Of a DNA stretch of 64,000 bases, positions 26,417-39,349 are shown piece by piece. Source of the stretch: Roridomyces roridus (taxonomy: Eukaryota; Basidiomycota; Agaricomycetes; Agaricales; Mycenaceae); contig JARKIF010000012.1 in assembly GCA_029378245.1 (NCBI GenBank), positions 186,001 to 250,000 of the forward strand. The letters are read 5' to 3'. Below the pieces are notes generated by a model. That model was not told the DNA's origin. It made no database searches and saw only the letters and a list, made by a program, of their open reading frames with translations. The translations under genes were made by a program, and so were the position numbers. Each line of letters begins with the position of its first letter. The stretch's first letter is position 1.

Positions 26417-27602
26417 ATGCCTGTAGTATCTAGTCCCCCAGCCAGCGAGCAAAAAGGCGCGTCCCCTGGTGACGGCGACCATCGTAAACGGCGAGTCAAT
26501 CAGAGAGATGCACAGAATTAATTATGCTGACCCGGTCCTTTACAGCCGCCGCAACCGAACGACCCAATCTTGTCTCAACTGTCATGCCACCAAACGGTAC
26601 GCTCCATTTTCCTTGTGTCTAAACCCATGTAACCGTTGTTGCAGAATGGTACGCAACAATTATTCTCGTGTAACCAGTTTGTGACCGTCGGTACAGTGCG
26701 ATCGAAAGCGACCCTGCTCTCGATGCTCCCAACTTGGCCTGGTCAGTCCAACAAACCCCATAGCCGAGATGCTCATGCATATGGGACAGACTGGGAATTG
26801 TGTGTATGAGGTGGACGATCCAACTCGGCAAGGCAAGCCCGATGAAGGTAGACTCAAGGGCCGTATCGCAGAGCTCGAAGGCGTCATTCGAGAGGTGCGG
26901 TTGCCTTCCGGAGCCAACGTTGACTGACCTATGACTTTAGTTGAAAAATAAACCTCATCCTCGTTGGCTAGCTGAACAGGAGGGAACCTCGAGCGACTCC
27001 AGTGGTTCGCCGCAGTTGTCCGGAACCACTCCACCTCTCGACCTCACACAATGGGACCTCGCTTCGCCGCGATATCAGACCCCAGAACTCGGGCCTCCTC
27101 TCCAAGCCATGCCATACAGCAACGACCCCTTCGAATCCCTGTTGAATATGTATACAGGACTAGCAGAACACATGTCCTGCCACCGCACTCGCGGAGGAGC
27201 CTGTGGCTGTCTCACAGAAGCCGCATGCTACCACGTCGTCCTCGATCTATCATTGCGACTCCGCAAAGCGGTCGACGTCCTCTCCCGATCCCCAGGACAC
27301 TCGACCAATTCTGCATGCGCACTCCACGCTCGCATCTTGGAAGTGGATACCTTGGTCAAGTCCGTGTCTTTTTTTCTGCAACATCCCACATCGTTAACCA
27401 CCCTTGCTTCACCAGAAACATGCTGATCAATGTGTCGTCAAGTCGGTCTACATTCAGCCCGGGCATGGACAGTTTCGGTGTTCCCCCCAATATGTTCGAC
27501 CACTATTTTCCACAGAACAACCCCACTTTTTCATGGGATCTAGGCGACCATAGTGTGACAGACCATGAGTCGATACCGTGGATGCACGCGCGTGGCATGT
27601 AG
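26417..27602 (+). CDS. Zn2Cys6 transcription factor, paralog B, with a 4-nt microexon
   Basis: Exons are 26417-26490, 26546-26596, 26645-26648, 26697-26741, 26790-26894, 26941 to about 27358, and a last exon ending 27602. The zinc cluster (CLNCHATKRMCDRKRPCSRC, then GNCVYEVDD) is intact only if the 4-nt exon AATG is included: it completes the Arg codon and supplies Met. Skipping it shifts the frame. The first intron (26491) starts gcgagt, a GC donor, where paralog A has gtaagc. The C-terminal block (LAEHMSCHRTRGGACGCLTE, VLDLSLRLRKAVDVLSRSPG) matches paralog A. It is presumably a nuclear DNA-binding regulator with unknown targets. Confidence 0.87.
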
Positions 27603-27953
27603 CACATCTGACATCTATCTATGTACCGGATATGATTTCTATGGCATACATATTTCCTTTACCCGTTGTAGAGTTTTCACCTCGGTAGACTGAATATAGC
27701 GTTCGAGGAACGTGCTTCTATCTTCAGCGAGTCCCGAGTGCTCCTCGTCCAACGGAGACGGCGCTTTCGAAGTCGGACGTGCGGTACGAAATCAATAGAG
27801 CCAGTCAAAGAGACTCTGCATTTCAACACTCTGATCTCTGGACTAAAATTATTATATTCTAGACATACACACCAAGACAAGTACCGCACGGCAAGAAATA
27901 AGTAGAGTATCGATGTCCCATCTTCAAGATGCTTCGAATAGATAAAATATAAT
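27603..27953. other. Intergenic, between convergent genes
   Basis: Between the stop of Zn2Cys6 paralog B and the stop of the minus-strand carboxypeptidase. It should contain both 3' UTRs. AT-rich stretches (around 27840-27960) are compatible with polyadenylation signals on both strands. Nothing else is visible. Confidence 0.5.
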
Positions 27954-30863
27954 TTAGAGCAGCCAAAGGAAAGCAGTCGAGAGCGCGACAACCATGTAGT
28001 GCGAGGTAGCGAGGTGTATCCCAGCGTTGACGGCAGCAGCGACGGGTGCTCCGGATCCTGTTTCGTGGCCAGCGGTGCTGGGGGTAGGCAGGGCTTGTCC
28101 CCGAATGAAGGTGCTCCAGGCTGCCCTCGTAGCTGCTGGGTATAAGAACGTCGAGGTCACCGTACCAGCTGCACCAGCGTCGAAGACGATTCCTTCCGAA
28201 CCAGCGAGGATGTCGTTGCCAGCGACGTCGATGAGGGGGGAATTCTGACCGCCGAGCACCATCGTCCCGCCGGTTGGCGTAGGGACGACGGAGCCAGTGG
28301 CGTTGGAGCCCAAGACGAATTCGCGGAGGAACGTCAGTGCCTGGAATGAATTTGAGTTGAAGAAGAAAGATGGGAGGGCGGAGAGAAAGCGCACCGCCGC
28401 GGGTGTTTTGGCTGCAACCAAGTGCCCCGTACCGCTGAACAGAACATACGTCCAGCCGCGTTCTTGGTGAACAATACCGGCAAAGTTGCCAGAAGTCGTC
28501 GGTCCAAGAGGCGACCGGCTTGTGCGTGAAACCTTGAATCCCATCAAAAGTCGTGTTCTAAATGGTGGGTTAGAATGTGAACCTGGAATTGAACTCGAGC
28601 GGACCTGTATCGTTACTGGAAGAATGTAAGTAAATATATTGGAATACGAAAAGGGCACACTGACTTTCCGTGCCTCTGTGAGCGATGAGGGAGTCGTCGT
28701 TGCCCGAGTACAAAATCACAGAGATGTTGTGGGCAGTCGTGTTCGTTGCAAGTTCAGAAAGGAAGTTCATGGGACTGGAATGTATGTGAGATGCGGATAA
28801 ACACTACATAGATAAATACGCACACTGGGCCTGAAAGAGAAGATAAGACGTCAATGAATATGAAAAGGGTTGAAACTGACTTGGATCATCCTCTGGATAG
28901 ATATTATGAGTGACGGAATGGATTCAACAATTTCAACTCACCCAATTCACCAAATACAAACTCAAAGGTTTGCTGCCAGTCCTCGCTGGTAGGAGCGTGG
29001 AGCGCAGCCCTGGTTTGGGGGTCTGTATAAAATGTCAATACAGTTAAACGAAATGTAATTGAACCATTCAGCGAACCATTAAGGAACGTTCCCGAAAGGG
29101 ATGGTGAGCCAAAGGGATCCGTAATGTCATAAACCTGGTACAACTGTCGGCCGAAGCGCAATAGGAAGGACTGACACCTACGTTAAAGTCCTCCCCGGTG
29201 AAATTCCAGGGAGCGGAATAGTTCAACGCATAGTCGATGAACTCGGGAAAGAGCGCACATCCGTACTGACCAATGAAATGAGAGGGAGGTTTCGGGGTTC
29301 TCGAGACCACCTACCCAAGGATCGATGGTACTATTCGCCCGGAGACTCAGATCGCGTTTCCAAGACTTGCGTTCCCGTTCGCGTGCCAGAAGGTCCCGTT
29401 CAGCAGGCTCGAGCGCTTCGTAACGTTGCATAATCTCCGCCACGAGGCCCCGTTTGGACAGTTGCGCTTTCTCGAGGAAGGGGACGTCGCGATCGAGGGC
29501 GTCAACAAAGTTAACCGGCGGGATGATTCCGTTTTGAGGATAAGTGAGGTTGATATCGTAGCCACAGAGATGCGACCTGGGTTCCTTAAGCATTATAGTA
29601 GTTGAACTGAGATAGGATACGCACTGTTCCTTGAAGTAGTTGTACACCTCTTGGTCGTAGCCAATGAGCTGGGGGTATGTCTCGAGGACGCTCAACTACG
29701 CATGTGAGTTGAATATACCACGCGCAAGAGGTACCAGCAACTCACCGTCGGAAGGAGCTCGAACACAACATCGTCTGCGATGGAGCCATCTCCAATCGCA
29801 ATCTTGGCAATGTTTACCGGAGGATTTGCCATCGAGAAATAGGTCTTTGAAACGGAATGAGTTCAGTGTTCACGCAATGGGTATATGAGTATTACCTTCA
29901 AGATGTACGGAATATAACTGAAGGAGCGATCAATAGGGTTCAAAAGACGAGAATCTTACTCACACTCCGGCGTAGCTCTCGCCTGTGAGATGGAGCGGAC
30001 GCGAGGCGAGGCCAGGAAAGACTTTGACCAGATTTTCGAGGAATCCCATCTGCAGAAAACGTCAGCACAGAACAGGACTGAGGATTGCGGCACTTGCAAA
30101 GTCTGCGCCCATTTGATCCTCATCGGCGACTTTCTTCAGGTCAGTATGGTGGCAAGATACCCAAGATGAACGACTTACTGTATCCAGCCGCATCGGCGGT
30201 CGAGAAACCAGTTCCCCTACAAGCCGTAAGGACACGAAAACGACGAGGTCAAGGGACCAACACGGGTTGATCGATCCAAATGTAGTCGGCGGCCGTATCC
30301 CAGCTATACTTGTTCTGCGAGATTGTGCCGTCGGCAGCAATACGAATCGGCCCGTTCTGGACCAGTGGTGTTAACGGAGATGAATGTGGAATAGAAAAAA
30401 AACGGACCTCGAGGAAGAAGCCAACCATGCTCGATGAACCAGGGCTACGGACGTGAAAAACAGGAAATGATAGAGACGATTCTCAGACGCACCCTCCATT
30501 GAGCCAGATACCCCATGGTTTCGCGCTATTGGCCGTCAAGGATCCAGGACTGTTCTCCAGAGCCCAGAAAAACAAGGTGTTATTCGGGTGGCCAGCACGT
30601 TGAACGCCGATGTTGCCGGCATAGCTTCGAGGCAAGCTGAAAGAGACATTTGGCAGTGGTTTCGTAACTTCAAAATCTAAAATACGAGTTCCAGGAGGGT
30701 TTGATGGCAAGTTGAACAAAAACGCACATGACTGCCATGCCGGACTGAAATCGCCGGTCGGCATGCCGGGGTATACGTGAGGAAACGAGCTGGGGAGTGT
30801 GTCGGACATGACCAGAGCCGCAGCCGCCAACAGGGACAGGGAGAGTAGTCGTAAAGAGGCCAT
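27954..30863 (-). CDS. Serine carboxypeptidase (S10), secreted, probably GPI-anchored
   Basis: ATG 30863 starts [20 protein letters not shown], a good signal peptide; an ATG at 30890 is possible. The multi-exon coding sequence carries WGIWLNGG near the oxyanion site, the segment [20 protein letters not shown], the nucleophile motif GESYAGV (near 29965), the Asp site [11 protein letters not shown] and the His site [11 protein letters not shown]. The catalytic Ser, Asp and His are therefore all present. The C-terminus ends in a Ser/Thr/Gly-rich stretch and a hydrophobic tail ([15 protein letters not shown]), as in GPI-anchored proteins. The family removes C-terminal residues from peptides in the vacuole or outside the cell. 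It may serve extracellular protein digestion. Confidence 0.9.
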
Positions 30864-32113
30864 AACGGGGAAGGGGAGGGAACTGAGCAATACCCCCGCT
30901 TCCGGAGCTCGTTTTTAAGGGAGGCGCGGCGTCGCTTCTCGAAACCCGCCCAGGACTATTGTCCAGGCTAATTTAGTGAGAAGCTAAAGATGGAAACAGC
31001 AGTTGTTATTGTGCGTCAGGACCGAGCATTCGCAGTTGATGTCAGTCTTATTGTGTTCGGCACATGCGGCTACTATGGTTGATACGCGCACAATAGCTGC
31101 TCGAGGGCACCAACTTGTAGGGACGAGTCTTCCATATGCAGCAAGCAGAAACTAAGCCTCGGTCTGCCTCGGTTCCTGACACGGTTCCGACGTGATTCCA
31201 AGGACGGCTTGACTATTGTGTTGTACGGCGGCCAGAACGTATGAGTGTTTTCTTCGGCGTTTATTATCACTTGCGCTGCGAGAAGCGTGGATTCCGAGCT
31301 GAACGAACCGTGAACAGCGCATATTTTGTGGTGAATCAACTGCTAACCTCGTGTTTTGAGGGCCGAATCAACTGTCAAGTTACCGGTTCCGGGCAAATTG
31401 TAGGTCAGCTGTCCAACTTCTGGGTCCAACTTCCAACTCTTCACTTTTGATATGGTGATGATGGCCGCAGCCACTTGCCGATCCCAACTTTTGATGCGCC
31501 CTTCTTCTCTGGCACGTATGCCACAGTGTACGGCATTGGCAAAGGCGGCGCCCTGGTTCCCGCTCAGCAGGCCCAGCGACAACTAACCCCGATAGATGTT
31601 AGGTGCCAGCGCCCGAATGTGGAGGAATCTTCCTCGCGCAGTCATCCGTGCCGTCCCACTCGAGGTTGAGCTCGCGCCTACCTAGCCCGTCTTTGTTGAA
31701 ACCCTCCTTTACATTTACAGCCCAATCCCCCCGGTCAAGGTCTACAGCATCAGACATTCAGACACATTTCCAAGCAGGGACCACGTATGCCGCAGAGCGG
31801 GACCGGCGCGGGTGTCATGAGATCACAGTTTGGGCGGCGGATCACTTCGGCTGTCCTGGGAAACTTGAAAGCTGGCACTTGACAGTTGAGCACAAAACTT
31901 CGTTTGAGAACTTCGAATAAAGAACGATAATAAATGTCATAAGAACGCCGTGACTTGGAAGACGCATAATGATAGCGAGAAGTGACTCAAAGCAGTAACC
32001 GTCGAGTCGGGACAACTGGAAGGAAGGACGAAGTATGGCGGTTGACTGAGTTGAGAGTTGGTTGAGAGTCAAGCTGCCTGTTACGTAATCGATCAATCCC
32101 TCTCCTCCCCAAC
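30864..32113. other. Divergent promoter region, no gene recognised
   Basis: This 1.25-kb stretch lies between the divergently transcribed carboxypeptidase and TFIP11 genes. Open frames inside it (for example 31343-31582 minus, 31475-31669 plus, 31603-31920 plus) lack family features. It presumably holds the two promoters; I cannot identify individual elements. Confidence 0.5.
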
Positions 32114-35100
32114 ATGGCCCGTCGAAAACGCATAATGGACGACGGCGACGATTCCGACGCGTCTGCTGGATCGGACAACGACGACTTCGACCCCAACGAG
32201 AGCCAAGACGCTCGGGCAGCTCGCAATCTGTTTGAAAACCCGTACCAACGCAAACGCAGACGGGTCAGTGACGAGGACGATGAAGACGGCCTTGAGGCTG
32301 ATCTTCAGCCACGCAGAACCGCTTCTCGTCGGAATAACTGGACCAAGGCTCCTGCATTTGTTTCTGGAGACACGTCCAAGATGGATGTCGATGGAGAGGA
32401 GGACGGTGGAGAAGAGGACGGGGGAGAGGAAGACGGCTCAGATGATGACTCGGACGACTCGGAAACTTCCAGACCTCCGTCTCCTCGGGTTAGGGAAGAA
32501 GAGGATGAAGACGAGCAGCCCCGCGTTGGAGGTCTTGGCTCTAAACCTGCCGATGAACCAATGCCAATGTTCGGTGCCTCGAAAGGCGGTATTGGATCGT
32601 CCCGCGGCGCCTCATCCACGTCAGCGTTCTCCAAGGCTGGTCTGGGCTCTGCATTTGCAAAGACTGGCCTGGCTGCCTTCTCCAAGGGTGGCGACGACGC
32701 GCCTGCATCCTCTACGCCTGCGAGAGGTGGCATCGGTTCTGCCTCACAGCCGGCTCCTGCGCCATCGGGAGACGACTTTCCCTCCTCCTTCGGTATGCGC
32801 AGCAAGCCTTCGTTTGTGCGCAACGCCTCGTCCTCACGCTCTGCCACTCCCCTCTCTACATCGGAGCAAGCTCACTTTAACAAGATCCAGGGGACGATCG
32901 GCGCGCGTCTTCTCTCAAAAATGGGTTGGCAGGCTGGCACTGGGCTCGGTGTTGATGGAGAGGGTATTGTGACGCCGGTGGAGAGCAAACTACGGCCACA
33001 AAAGATGGGTATGGGCTTCCGCGGCTTCAAGGAAAAGACGGAGCAGTCTAGGGCAGAAGCGCGGCGACGAGGCGAGGCGGTCAGCGACGAAGAGCAGACC
33101 CCTGCGGTGCGTCGGGCGAAGAAGAATCAGAAGGAGGCGCAGGAGAAACGGTCAGACGTATGGAAGCGACCAAAGAAGGTCAAGACTAAGGTTGAGCACA
33201 AGACGTACGAGCAGATCCTCGCGGAAGCAGGGCAGGAACTTCCGGCGTCTTCAAGTCTCGGGCAGATTATTGATGCAACTGGGGCGGTGGTACGTTGCAT
33301 AGTCTGTCTCCGAATCTCATTTACTCATCCATTTCAGCCGAGGGAGGTCTCATCCTTAGCGGACGTCTCTTTGAATACTTGGTCACCTTCCAACGACCCG
33401 ACTCGTATTCCCGAAGTGCGACACAACATTCGACTCATTGCCGATGCCTGCAAGAATGACCTCGACGGGCTCGCACGGGAGGCCAAGGCTTTGGACGAAC
33501 GGAAGAAATGGATCGCTAATGAGGACGCACGACTACGGAAAAAGGTCGAAGAGGAGGCGGACTGTGAGTTGTTCCATTCTCACATTGCGCCGCTCATTTC
33601 CTTGTTTTCAAGTGATAGCACGGCTGCAGCAAGTGCAGATCGTCGCCTCGGAAATCGATGTTAAATCCAAACAACTCGCGTCGGAGTATGAAATGTCCCT
33701 CGAGCCCTTCTCACCGCTCTTTTACAAACTTGTCGATCAGTATTCTCTCGAGTTTGAGAAATACCGACTCGATGAGATTGTCGTCGCTGCGATTGCTCCC
33801 TTGGTCCGTCTTTTCATTCTTTTTCTCGGCTGGAGCACTAACTAGCGTTATAGGTACGACGAATGGTGGCTACGTGGAATCCTCTTGAAGCTCCAGCGTT
33901 TTTCCTATCTACATTCCGAAATTGGAGGCGTGCTTTGAGGGTCAATGTCACCGAGGAAAGACCCGCTCAGACTCAAATCGACGTTTACGGATCCAAGACT
34001 GTCATTGTGGCGCCTGTAGAAATGTGCGTGTCATTCTTTGATTCTCCGGTACCCATGTTCATCTCGTTTCCAGAGAGAAGCCCATGACTCCGTTTGAGAG
34101 TCTTTTATGGAACGTCTGGCTTCCAAAAGTGAGGACCTCGATCAACAACGAGTGGTCTCCGCAAACGCCTCAGCCGGCGGTCAAGCTCTATGAAGCCTGG
34201 TCCTCCTTCCTCCCTCCCTTCATCCGCGACAACCTCTTGGATCAGCTGATTCTCCCCAAGGTCAAGAATGCGGTGGCAGACTGGAATCCGAAGCGCGCGA
34301 CGACCTCGCTCCAGAACATCGTCTTCCCGTGGTTACCCTACCTAGGGCTGAGGATGGACGATGTGATAGGCGACGCCCAACGCAAAGTGAAGGGCATACT
34401 GCGGAGCTGGAGCGCAGGTGATGACCTGCCGACAGACCTGAACGAATGGCGGGAGGTGTTCCCGACCGCGGAATGGGACGCCATGCTGCTCAAGTATGTC
34501 GTACCCAAACTCGGTGCCTTGCTTCGGGACGAATTCCGCATCAATCCGCGGGATCAAATCATGACCCCCCTCACGACTGTGCTGCAATGGGCCGACATTA
34601 TCCGTCCCTCCATCTTTTCGCAGATCCTCGAGACAGAGTTCTTCCCCAAGTGGCTTGACGTTCTCCACGTCTGGCTCATCCAGCCCAAAGTCAGTTTCGA
34701 GGAGGTCGCGCAGTGGTATTCGTCCTGGAAGGCCGTCTTCCCAGAGAAGGTGCAGAATATGGGCGGTGTGGCACGTGGGTTTACGCGTGGGCTGCAGCTC
34801 ATGAATAAAGCGATTGAACTGGGCCCCGATGCACCGACGAAGCTTGCGCGGCCCGACTTTCGTGGGGAGATGGCTTCGGCTTCGGCATCAGCGCCTGGGA
34901 CACCTGTGTCACGTGCGCCGGCACGACCGTCGGCCAGGACGCAAGAGATTACGTTCAGGTCGATCGTCGAGGATTATGCAGCGTCGCATAACTTGCTGTT
35001 CATGCCGACAGGGCGTGCACACGACATTTCGAGGATGCCGCTGTTTAGGGTTAGTCCTACTGCGGACGGCAAGGGCGGCGTGCTTGTTTATATTCTAGAC

Positions 35101-35184
35101 GATGCTGTCTGGGCTGCTGTTGGGGATAATGGCGCGTTTAGGGCTATTTCGTTGGAGGACATGGTATCACGAGCAAATGTATAG
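32114..35184 (+). CDS. TFIP11: TFIP11/Ntr1-like G-patch protein, spliceosome disassembly factor
   Basis: ATG 32114 opens MARRKRIMDDGDDSDASAGS, an acidic and Ser-rich N-terminus with basic patches (KRKRRRV-type). A G-patch follows at about residue 265 (IGARLLSKMGWQAGTGLGVD, then GEGIVTPVESKLRPQKMGMG). A helical region (33340-33880, several small introns) precedes the GCFC-type C-terminal domain encoded by the large last exon 34084-35184 (FESLLWNVWLPKVRTSINNE; EWREVFPTAEWDAMLLKYVV; FSQILETEFFPKWLDVLHVW). The architecture is that of human TFIP11 and yeast Ntr1, which recruit the helicase Prp43/DHX15 to release the intron lariat in the nucleus. Only 53 bases separate its stop from the next start. 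Confidence 0.92.
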
Positions 35185-35237
35185 TGTAGGAATGTATGCA
35201 CGTGACTTTCACGGGTTGTGTAAGACGACGACACGAC

Positions 35238-38014
35238 ATGTCGCCGCACGAAGTCATCGACGTAGACGAAGTCATCGACGTGGATGCGCAACCTGAAATT
35301 ATTACTAAATACGCCAGCCGCCGCAAACCTCCAATCCCGACACGGCCTCCAGTCCCGACGCCACTGCCCAGTCCCGAAACGACCTCCGAAGCCCCCTCAG
35401 GAGACCATCATAATTGACGACTCGGACGACTCTGACGACTCGATCATTGAAGTGGAGCAAAAGCTAGCCCCGAAATCGATCTCATCGGTGTCGGAAGAGT
35501 CCAACTTTTTCAATCTTGTGTCGGACGAGGAGGAGGATAGAGAAGCCGAAAGTACCGAGTCGTCCGAAAGCCAAAGTCAGACTGCAGGCAGTCGCTTCCT
35601 CGTCTAGGACTCCGCTTGGGCCAGATGTCAAACCGGTCATTGTCCCGCGGTCAAAGTTCGTTTCTCAGTCAACTAGGCTTGGGAGCTGACCATTTGTGTA
35701 GGTCTCCTCGTATCAACAAAGGCCCACCTTCGTCCATTTTACATACTCCGATTCACGACGTCAAAGGGAAACGCAAGGTGGATGAGGATTCGGAAGAGGA
35801 GGACTACAGGTACATGATGTGCCTCGACCCGGTATGTATTTACCCTTGTCGGAGAGGCGTCTTTCATGTTTGCGGCAGTATGAAAGGGAGCCAGAGGATG
35901 ATTTCGAACCGAACGAGGATCTGGAAGACCCAAAGTTCCAGAAACACCGGCGACTGGTTCACTTTTCGACCTACCCGTTTCACCCCAGGCCGGTATTCGC
36001 TGGCTCAAGTAGCTATGTATGGGACGACGTGTGTATTCATTTCAAGCTCCAATTTTTTCGTGCTTTCAACCAAGATTCTAGCTGAGCCTTAACAAAATTC
36101 CTTCTTCGTTCCGGCCCCCACGGTATCGTTCCGGAAAACGGCCGTCATTGAATGAGAGCCTTGGAATGGATCGACTCCACACGAATTACCGTTTCCGACG
36201 AACTGGTGGCTGTATGTGGTGTGTTCGCACGATCTGCAACAGTGGCTAACAATTCGAAGCCGTTAACAAGATATTACAACATGATGGCCGCATCGTTGCA
36301 TGCTCTAGCACGGCTGGTGGGACGAACAGAGAAACTGGTAAGTGCAGTATCTATTTGTTCGACAAGCGTTGAGTTTTTTTGGTAGACCCGTACAACAAGG
36401 CGGGGACCCTCATCTCTTTCTCAAAGGTAAGTAGCATTCACCGCACCCTGGTGGATCTAATCAGCAAGATGGCAGGAGGACCCTCTCAATATCATCGACC
36501 TCGAACAAGGTGATTTCTTATGACGCTCAGCTTGCTCTTGCTGACTCGTAGCCTCCAGGCGAGCCGGTAAACCTGGATGCAAAACACTATACAGTGCATA
36601 GCATTGCCTATGATCCAATTCGGTAGATCTCAATTTCAACCACTCATGACTGTGTTGACCTGTAGGTGCAGCAAAGTCCTGGCATCTTCGAGTGAAGACA
36701 AGAAGGTCCGCACCTGGAGGTTCGATAGCATGGATGCAGCGGATCCGTACTCGGAACTACAACCATACAAATACCGTGCGTAGCTGTTCTCCTACCTTTT
36801 CAATTTCCTTTATTGTATAACAGCATCGAGGAGCCGGGTTGCAACCCCGCATGATTTGGCCTTTAAGCCTGACGCCTCGATTCTCGCTGTTGGAGAACAG
36901 TAAGTCCAATGTTATGTTTTCATCAAGTTGACCTGAATGGTGTTGTCGCAGGAGACTGAGTGTTCACAATCTGGACGACGATACTAGTGACTCGTTCGAT
37001 TTGCTCGACCGTACAGCACGCGGGGATCAGCATATTACTGGAGCCATTGCGTGGGGTTCTGGGTCACTCATATTTGCTTCAAGTGAGCCCGCCGAAGATG
37101 CTGACCACCATCGTGGATTTCACAAGGTAGCTGGCCTCTTTCCATCGGTCCTGGACTCACGGATTGCAAGGCGTTCGATGTGGAAGCATGCAAAACTGTC
37201 ATCACGTTTGACGCAGAAGAAGCTGGGGACGCCTTGTGCGTCGATGCCACTGGTGATATCTGAATGTCCTGCCTCTGTTCGTTCCACTTACAACCCACCA
37301 GGAGATGTGCTTGCCCTGATTACGACCGATGGTTCAAAATCCTTCCTTCGGATTTATGACGTCGGCGGTCAATTCGGCACCGCCAATTCGACACAAGTCC
37401 TCCAAGCCGAATCCAAAATCGAAGTCAACAGCGTGGCTTTTAGTCCCGATGGTATTTATTTGGCGATTGGGCGCGATGACAATCGGACGCACGTATACGA
37501 TCGACGGAATCTGGGGGGAGGTATTTTGTATGATTTTAGGCATGATCCGCCGTATGCCTTTGGAGGAGCACAAGGGCCTACAGTCCAACCCGTGGCCGTG
37601 CCTCAGGAGGACGTCGAAATGGGGGATCCAGAAGCTGAAACCGGGCCAGCGCCTGCGCCGAATGACCACTACGGTGTCGTTGGGGTTCAGTGGATTGAGA
37701 GCCGGTTCAACCGACTCGGACTTGTTACTGGTGGAAATGACGGTGCGACTGATTCAACATGCACGACATCTGCTCATTTTTTACCAGGTTGTGTTCGATT
37801 ATGGGACCCGCTCCGAGCGAAAGAGAAAAAAGGGCAGGTGTTAGCCCAGGCATCTTCAGATGTAGCTTGCTTCACGGTTGGTGATTCGTTCAACAACGAA
37901 CATCGGCTCGTTGTGTACGTGTCTGGACTTTCTTTCCGATTTTGGCACTCACATACTACCAGGGGCGACGCGGATGGAACAATATATGTATTGGATACAC
38001 ATCCTAATCTGTAG
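35238..38014 (+). CDS. WD40-repeat protein with acidic, disordered N-terminus
   Basis: ATG 35238 gives MSPHEVIDVDEVID (exon 35238-35279); removing 35280-35352 (gtggat to ctccag) joins it in frame to SRRHCPVPKRPPKPP and TIIIDDSDDSDDS, an acidic Ser/Asp segment with SUMO-interaction-like IIID runs. Many short exons follow between 35616 and 36960. The 3' half has WD40-like blades: LIFASSEPA, VNSVAFSPDGIYLAIGRDDN, THVYDRRNLGG, GVVGVQWIESRFNRLGLVTG, GCVRLWDPLRAKEKKGQ and GDADGTIYVLDTHPNL, stop at 38012-38014. The last two introns (near 37743 and 37917) are needed to rebuild the final blades. I do not recognise a specific ortholog; a chromatin or ubiquitin-ligase scaffold is possible but unproven. 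Confidence 0.75.
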
Positions 38015-39349
38015 TACATATGTAGTCCTCTCTTCATGCAAGTTCTGACTGCGGGCAAGTTGAAAAAAGGTTTGGAGAATACGCGAAAAGATGCGCACCA
38101 GATCGCAAAAATCTTTCCACTGGAACGTTGTTCCGTTGTGCGCAAAGTGCACTGTCCCCCGGTCAAGCCTCTCCTGCCAAATTGACCTGAATTCAGGCTG
38201 CGTCCACCACAGACGCCCCCACCAATCATTCATCAAATTCTTGTGGAAGCGAGCATTGAAATGGATCGCGACGGGGTATTCTCCTGTTCCTGAGTGATAC
38301 AACAGTGGCGGAAGAAGGTGATATGGGACGACTGTGTCTGTGGTTGAAACGGGGTAACGTGCGTTGATTATAACGCCCGCGTCGGCGTTGTGCGCATTTG
38401 CCCAGAATAAGCGAGAGTAGTAATCCAATTTTATCCGGCCTTGGTGGAGGAATTCGTTGAAGATGCCTGGACAAGTTGAACGAACGAACAATATATCAGG
38501 ACATGCATGTCAAATCATAAATGAAACAGGTCGATGCACCTTGGTCAGTGTAAGCCCACTCTGACAGCTGCTCTGTCAAGTCCTTGTAAACCGATTTCAT
38601 GGACTTGACAGTGCCAATGATGGTGCCGCTGTTCGCCCACCGAGGGCGCGTACTGAGCAGTCCACCGTGAGCCATACACTCTGCATCGCACGAAAGACTG
38701 TCTCCGTAGGCGTTTTCGGGCACCGGGGACTCGGGCACGTCCCGACACGCGGGCTAAATAATAATAATAAGATGAATTGTTGTAATCCCGATAGTCGAAG
38801 GGCTGGTTACCTCGTCCGCCTCGTTTGGCCAACATAGCATATCCGCTCCAATGACCACGTCAGAGCCGTACTCCGCATATCGTTCGAGCAGCGTCTGGGG
38901 TGGAAACTGGAGCCAAACGTCCCATGCATCCATCATGAACACAACGTCGTCGTCGTTTCCACTGGGCAGGCTGTTAAGAAATTCGTACACGCCTCCGACA
39001 TCACTCAATTTCTTTGCGCTCTCATATGAACATAGATGAATGTCTTACCTGCGACTTTCAACCGCTGCATGTAACTGCTATCGCCTTGGGCCTCCCAGTT
39101 CAGGATTATCGGAGAATATCCATGGACGAGCGAGGACATGAGCGCTTTGCAGAAAAAGGCGCCGGCGCCGGCTTTGTTGGCTGGAAGCAGATGGAATAGT
39201 CGTCTCGTTGGGAGAGTCGAGGTCGTCGGTGATGCGAAGTAGTTGTAGCGCAGTCGGTCCCGGTGGTACCATGCGGAGGGAAGGGAGAAGAGGAGTAAGA
39301 CGAGGGGAAGAGTTAGCCAGTATAACTTGCGATTGTGGAGGTTGGGCAT
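37949..39349 (-). CDS. Type II membrane glycosyltransferase (PLOD/LH3-like GT domain)
   Basis: ATG 39349 starts a short cytosolic segment and one membrane anchor (LYWLTLPLVLLLFSL), the layout of a Golgi glycosyltransferase. The lumenal part reads KALMSSLVHGYSPIILNWEA, then EFLNSLPSGNDDDVVFMMDA with the DxD-like MDAWDVW, SDVVIGADMLCWPNEADE, the Cys-containing SLSCDAECMAHGGLLSTRPR and ANSGTIIGTVKSM. Later come IKLDYYSRLFWANA and AIHFNARFHKNLMNDWWGRL. This order matches the glycosyltransferase domain of lysyl-hydroxylase LH3 and its fungal relatives, a group poorly studied in fungi. The final ORF stops at 37949, so its 3' end overlaps the last exon of the convergent WD40 gene by about 65 bases unless a further intron is used. 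Confidence 0.78.

Noticed and set aside
22171..27602. Secondary-metabolite cluster suggested by two Zn2Cys6 genes
   Set aside because: No polyketide synthase, NRPS, terpene cyclase or P450 gene occurs nearby; neighbours are a protease and housekeeping genes.
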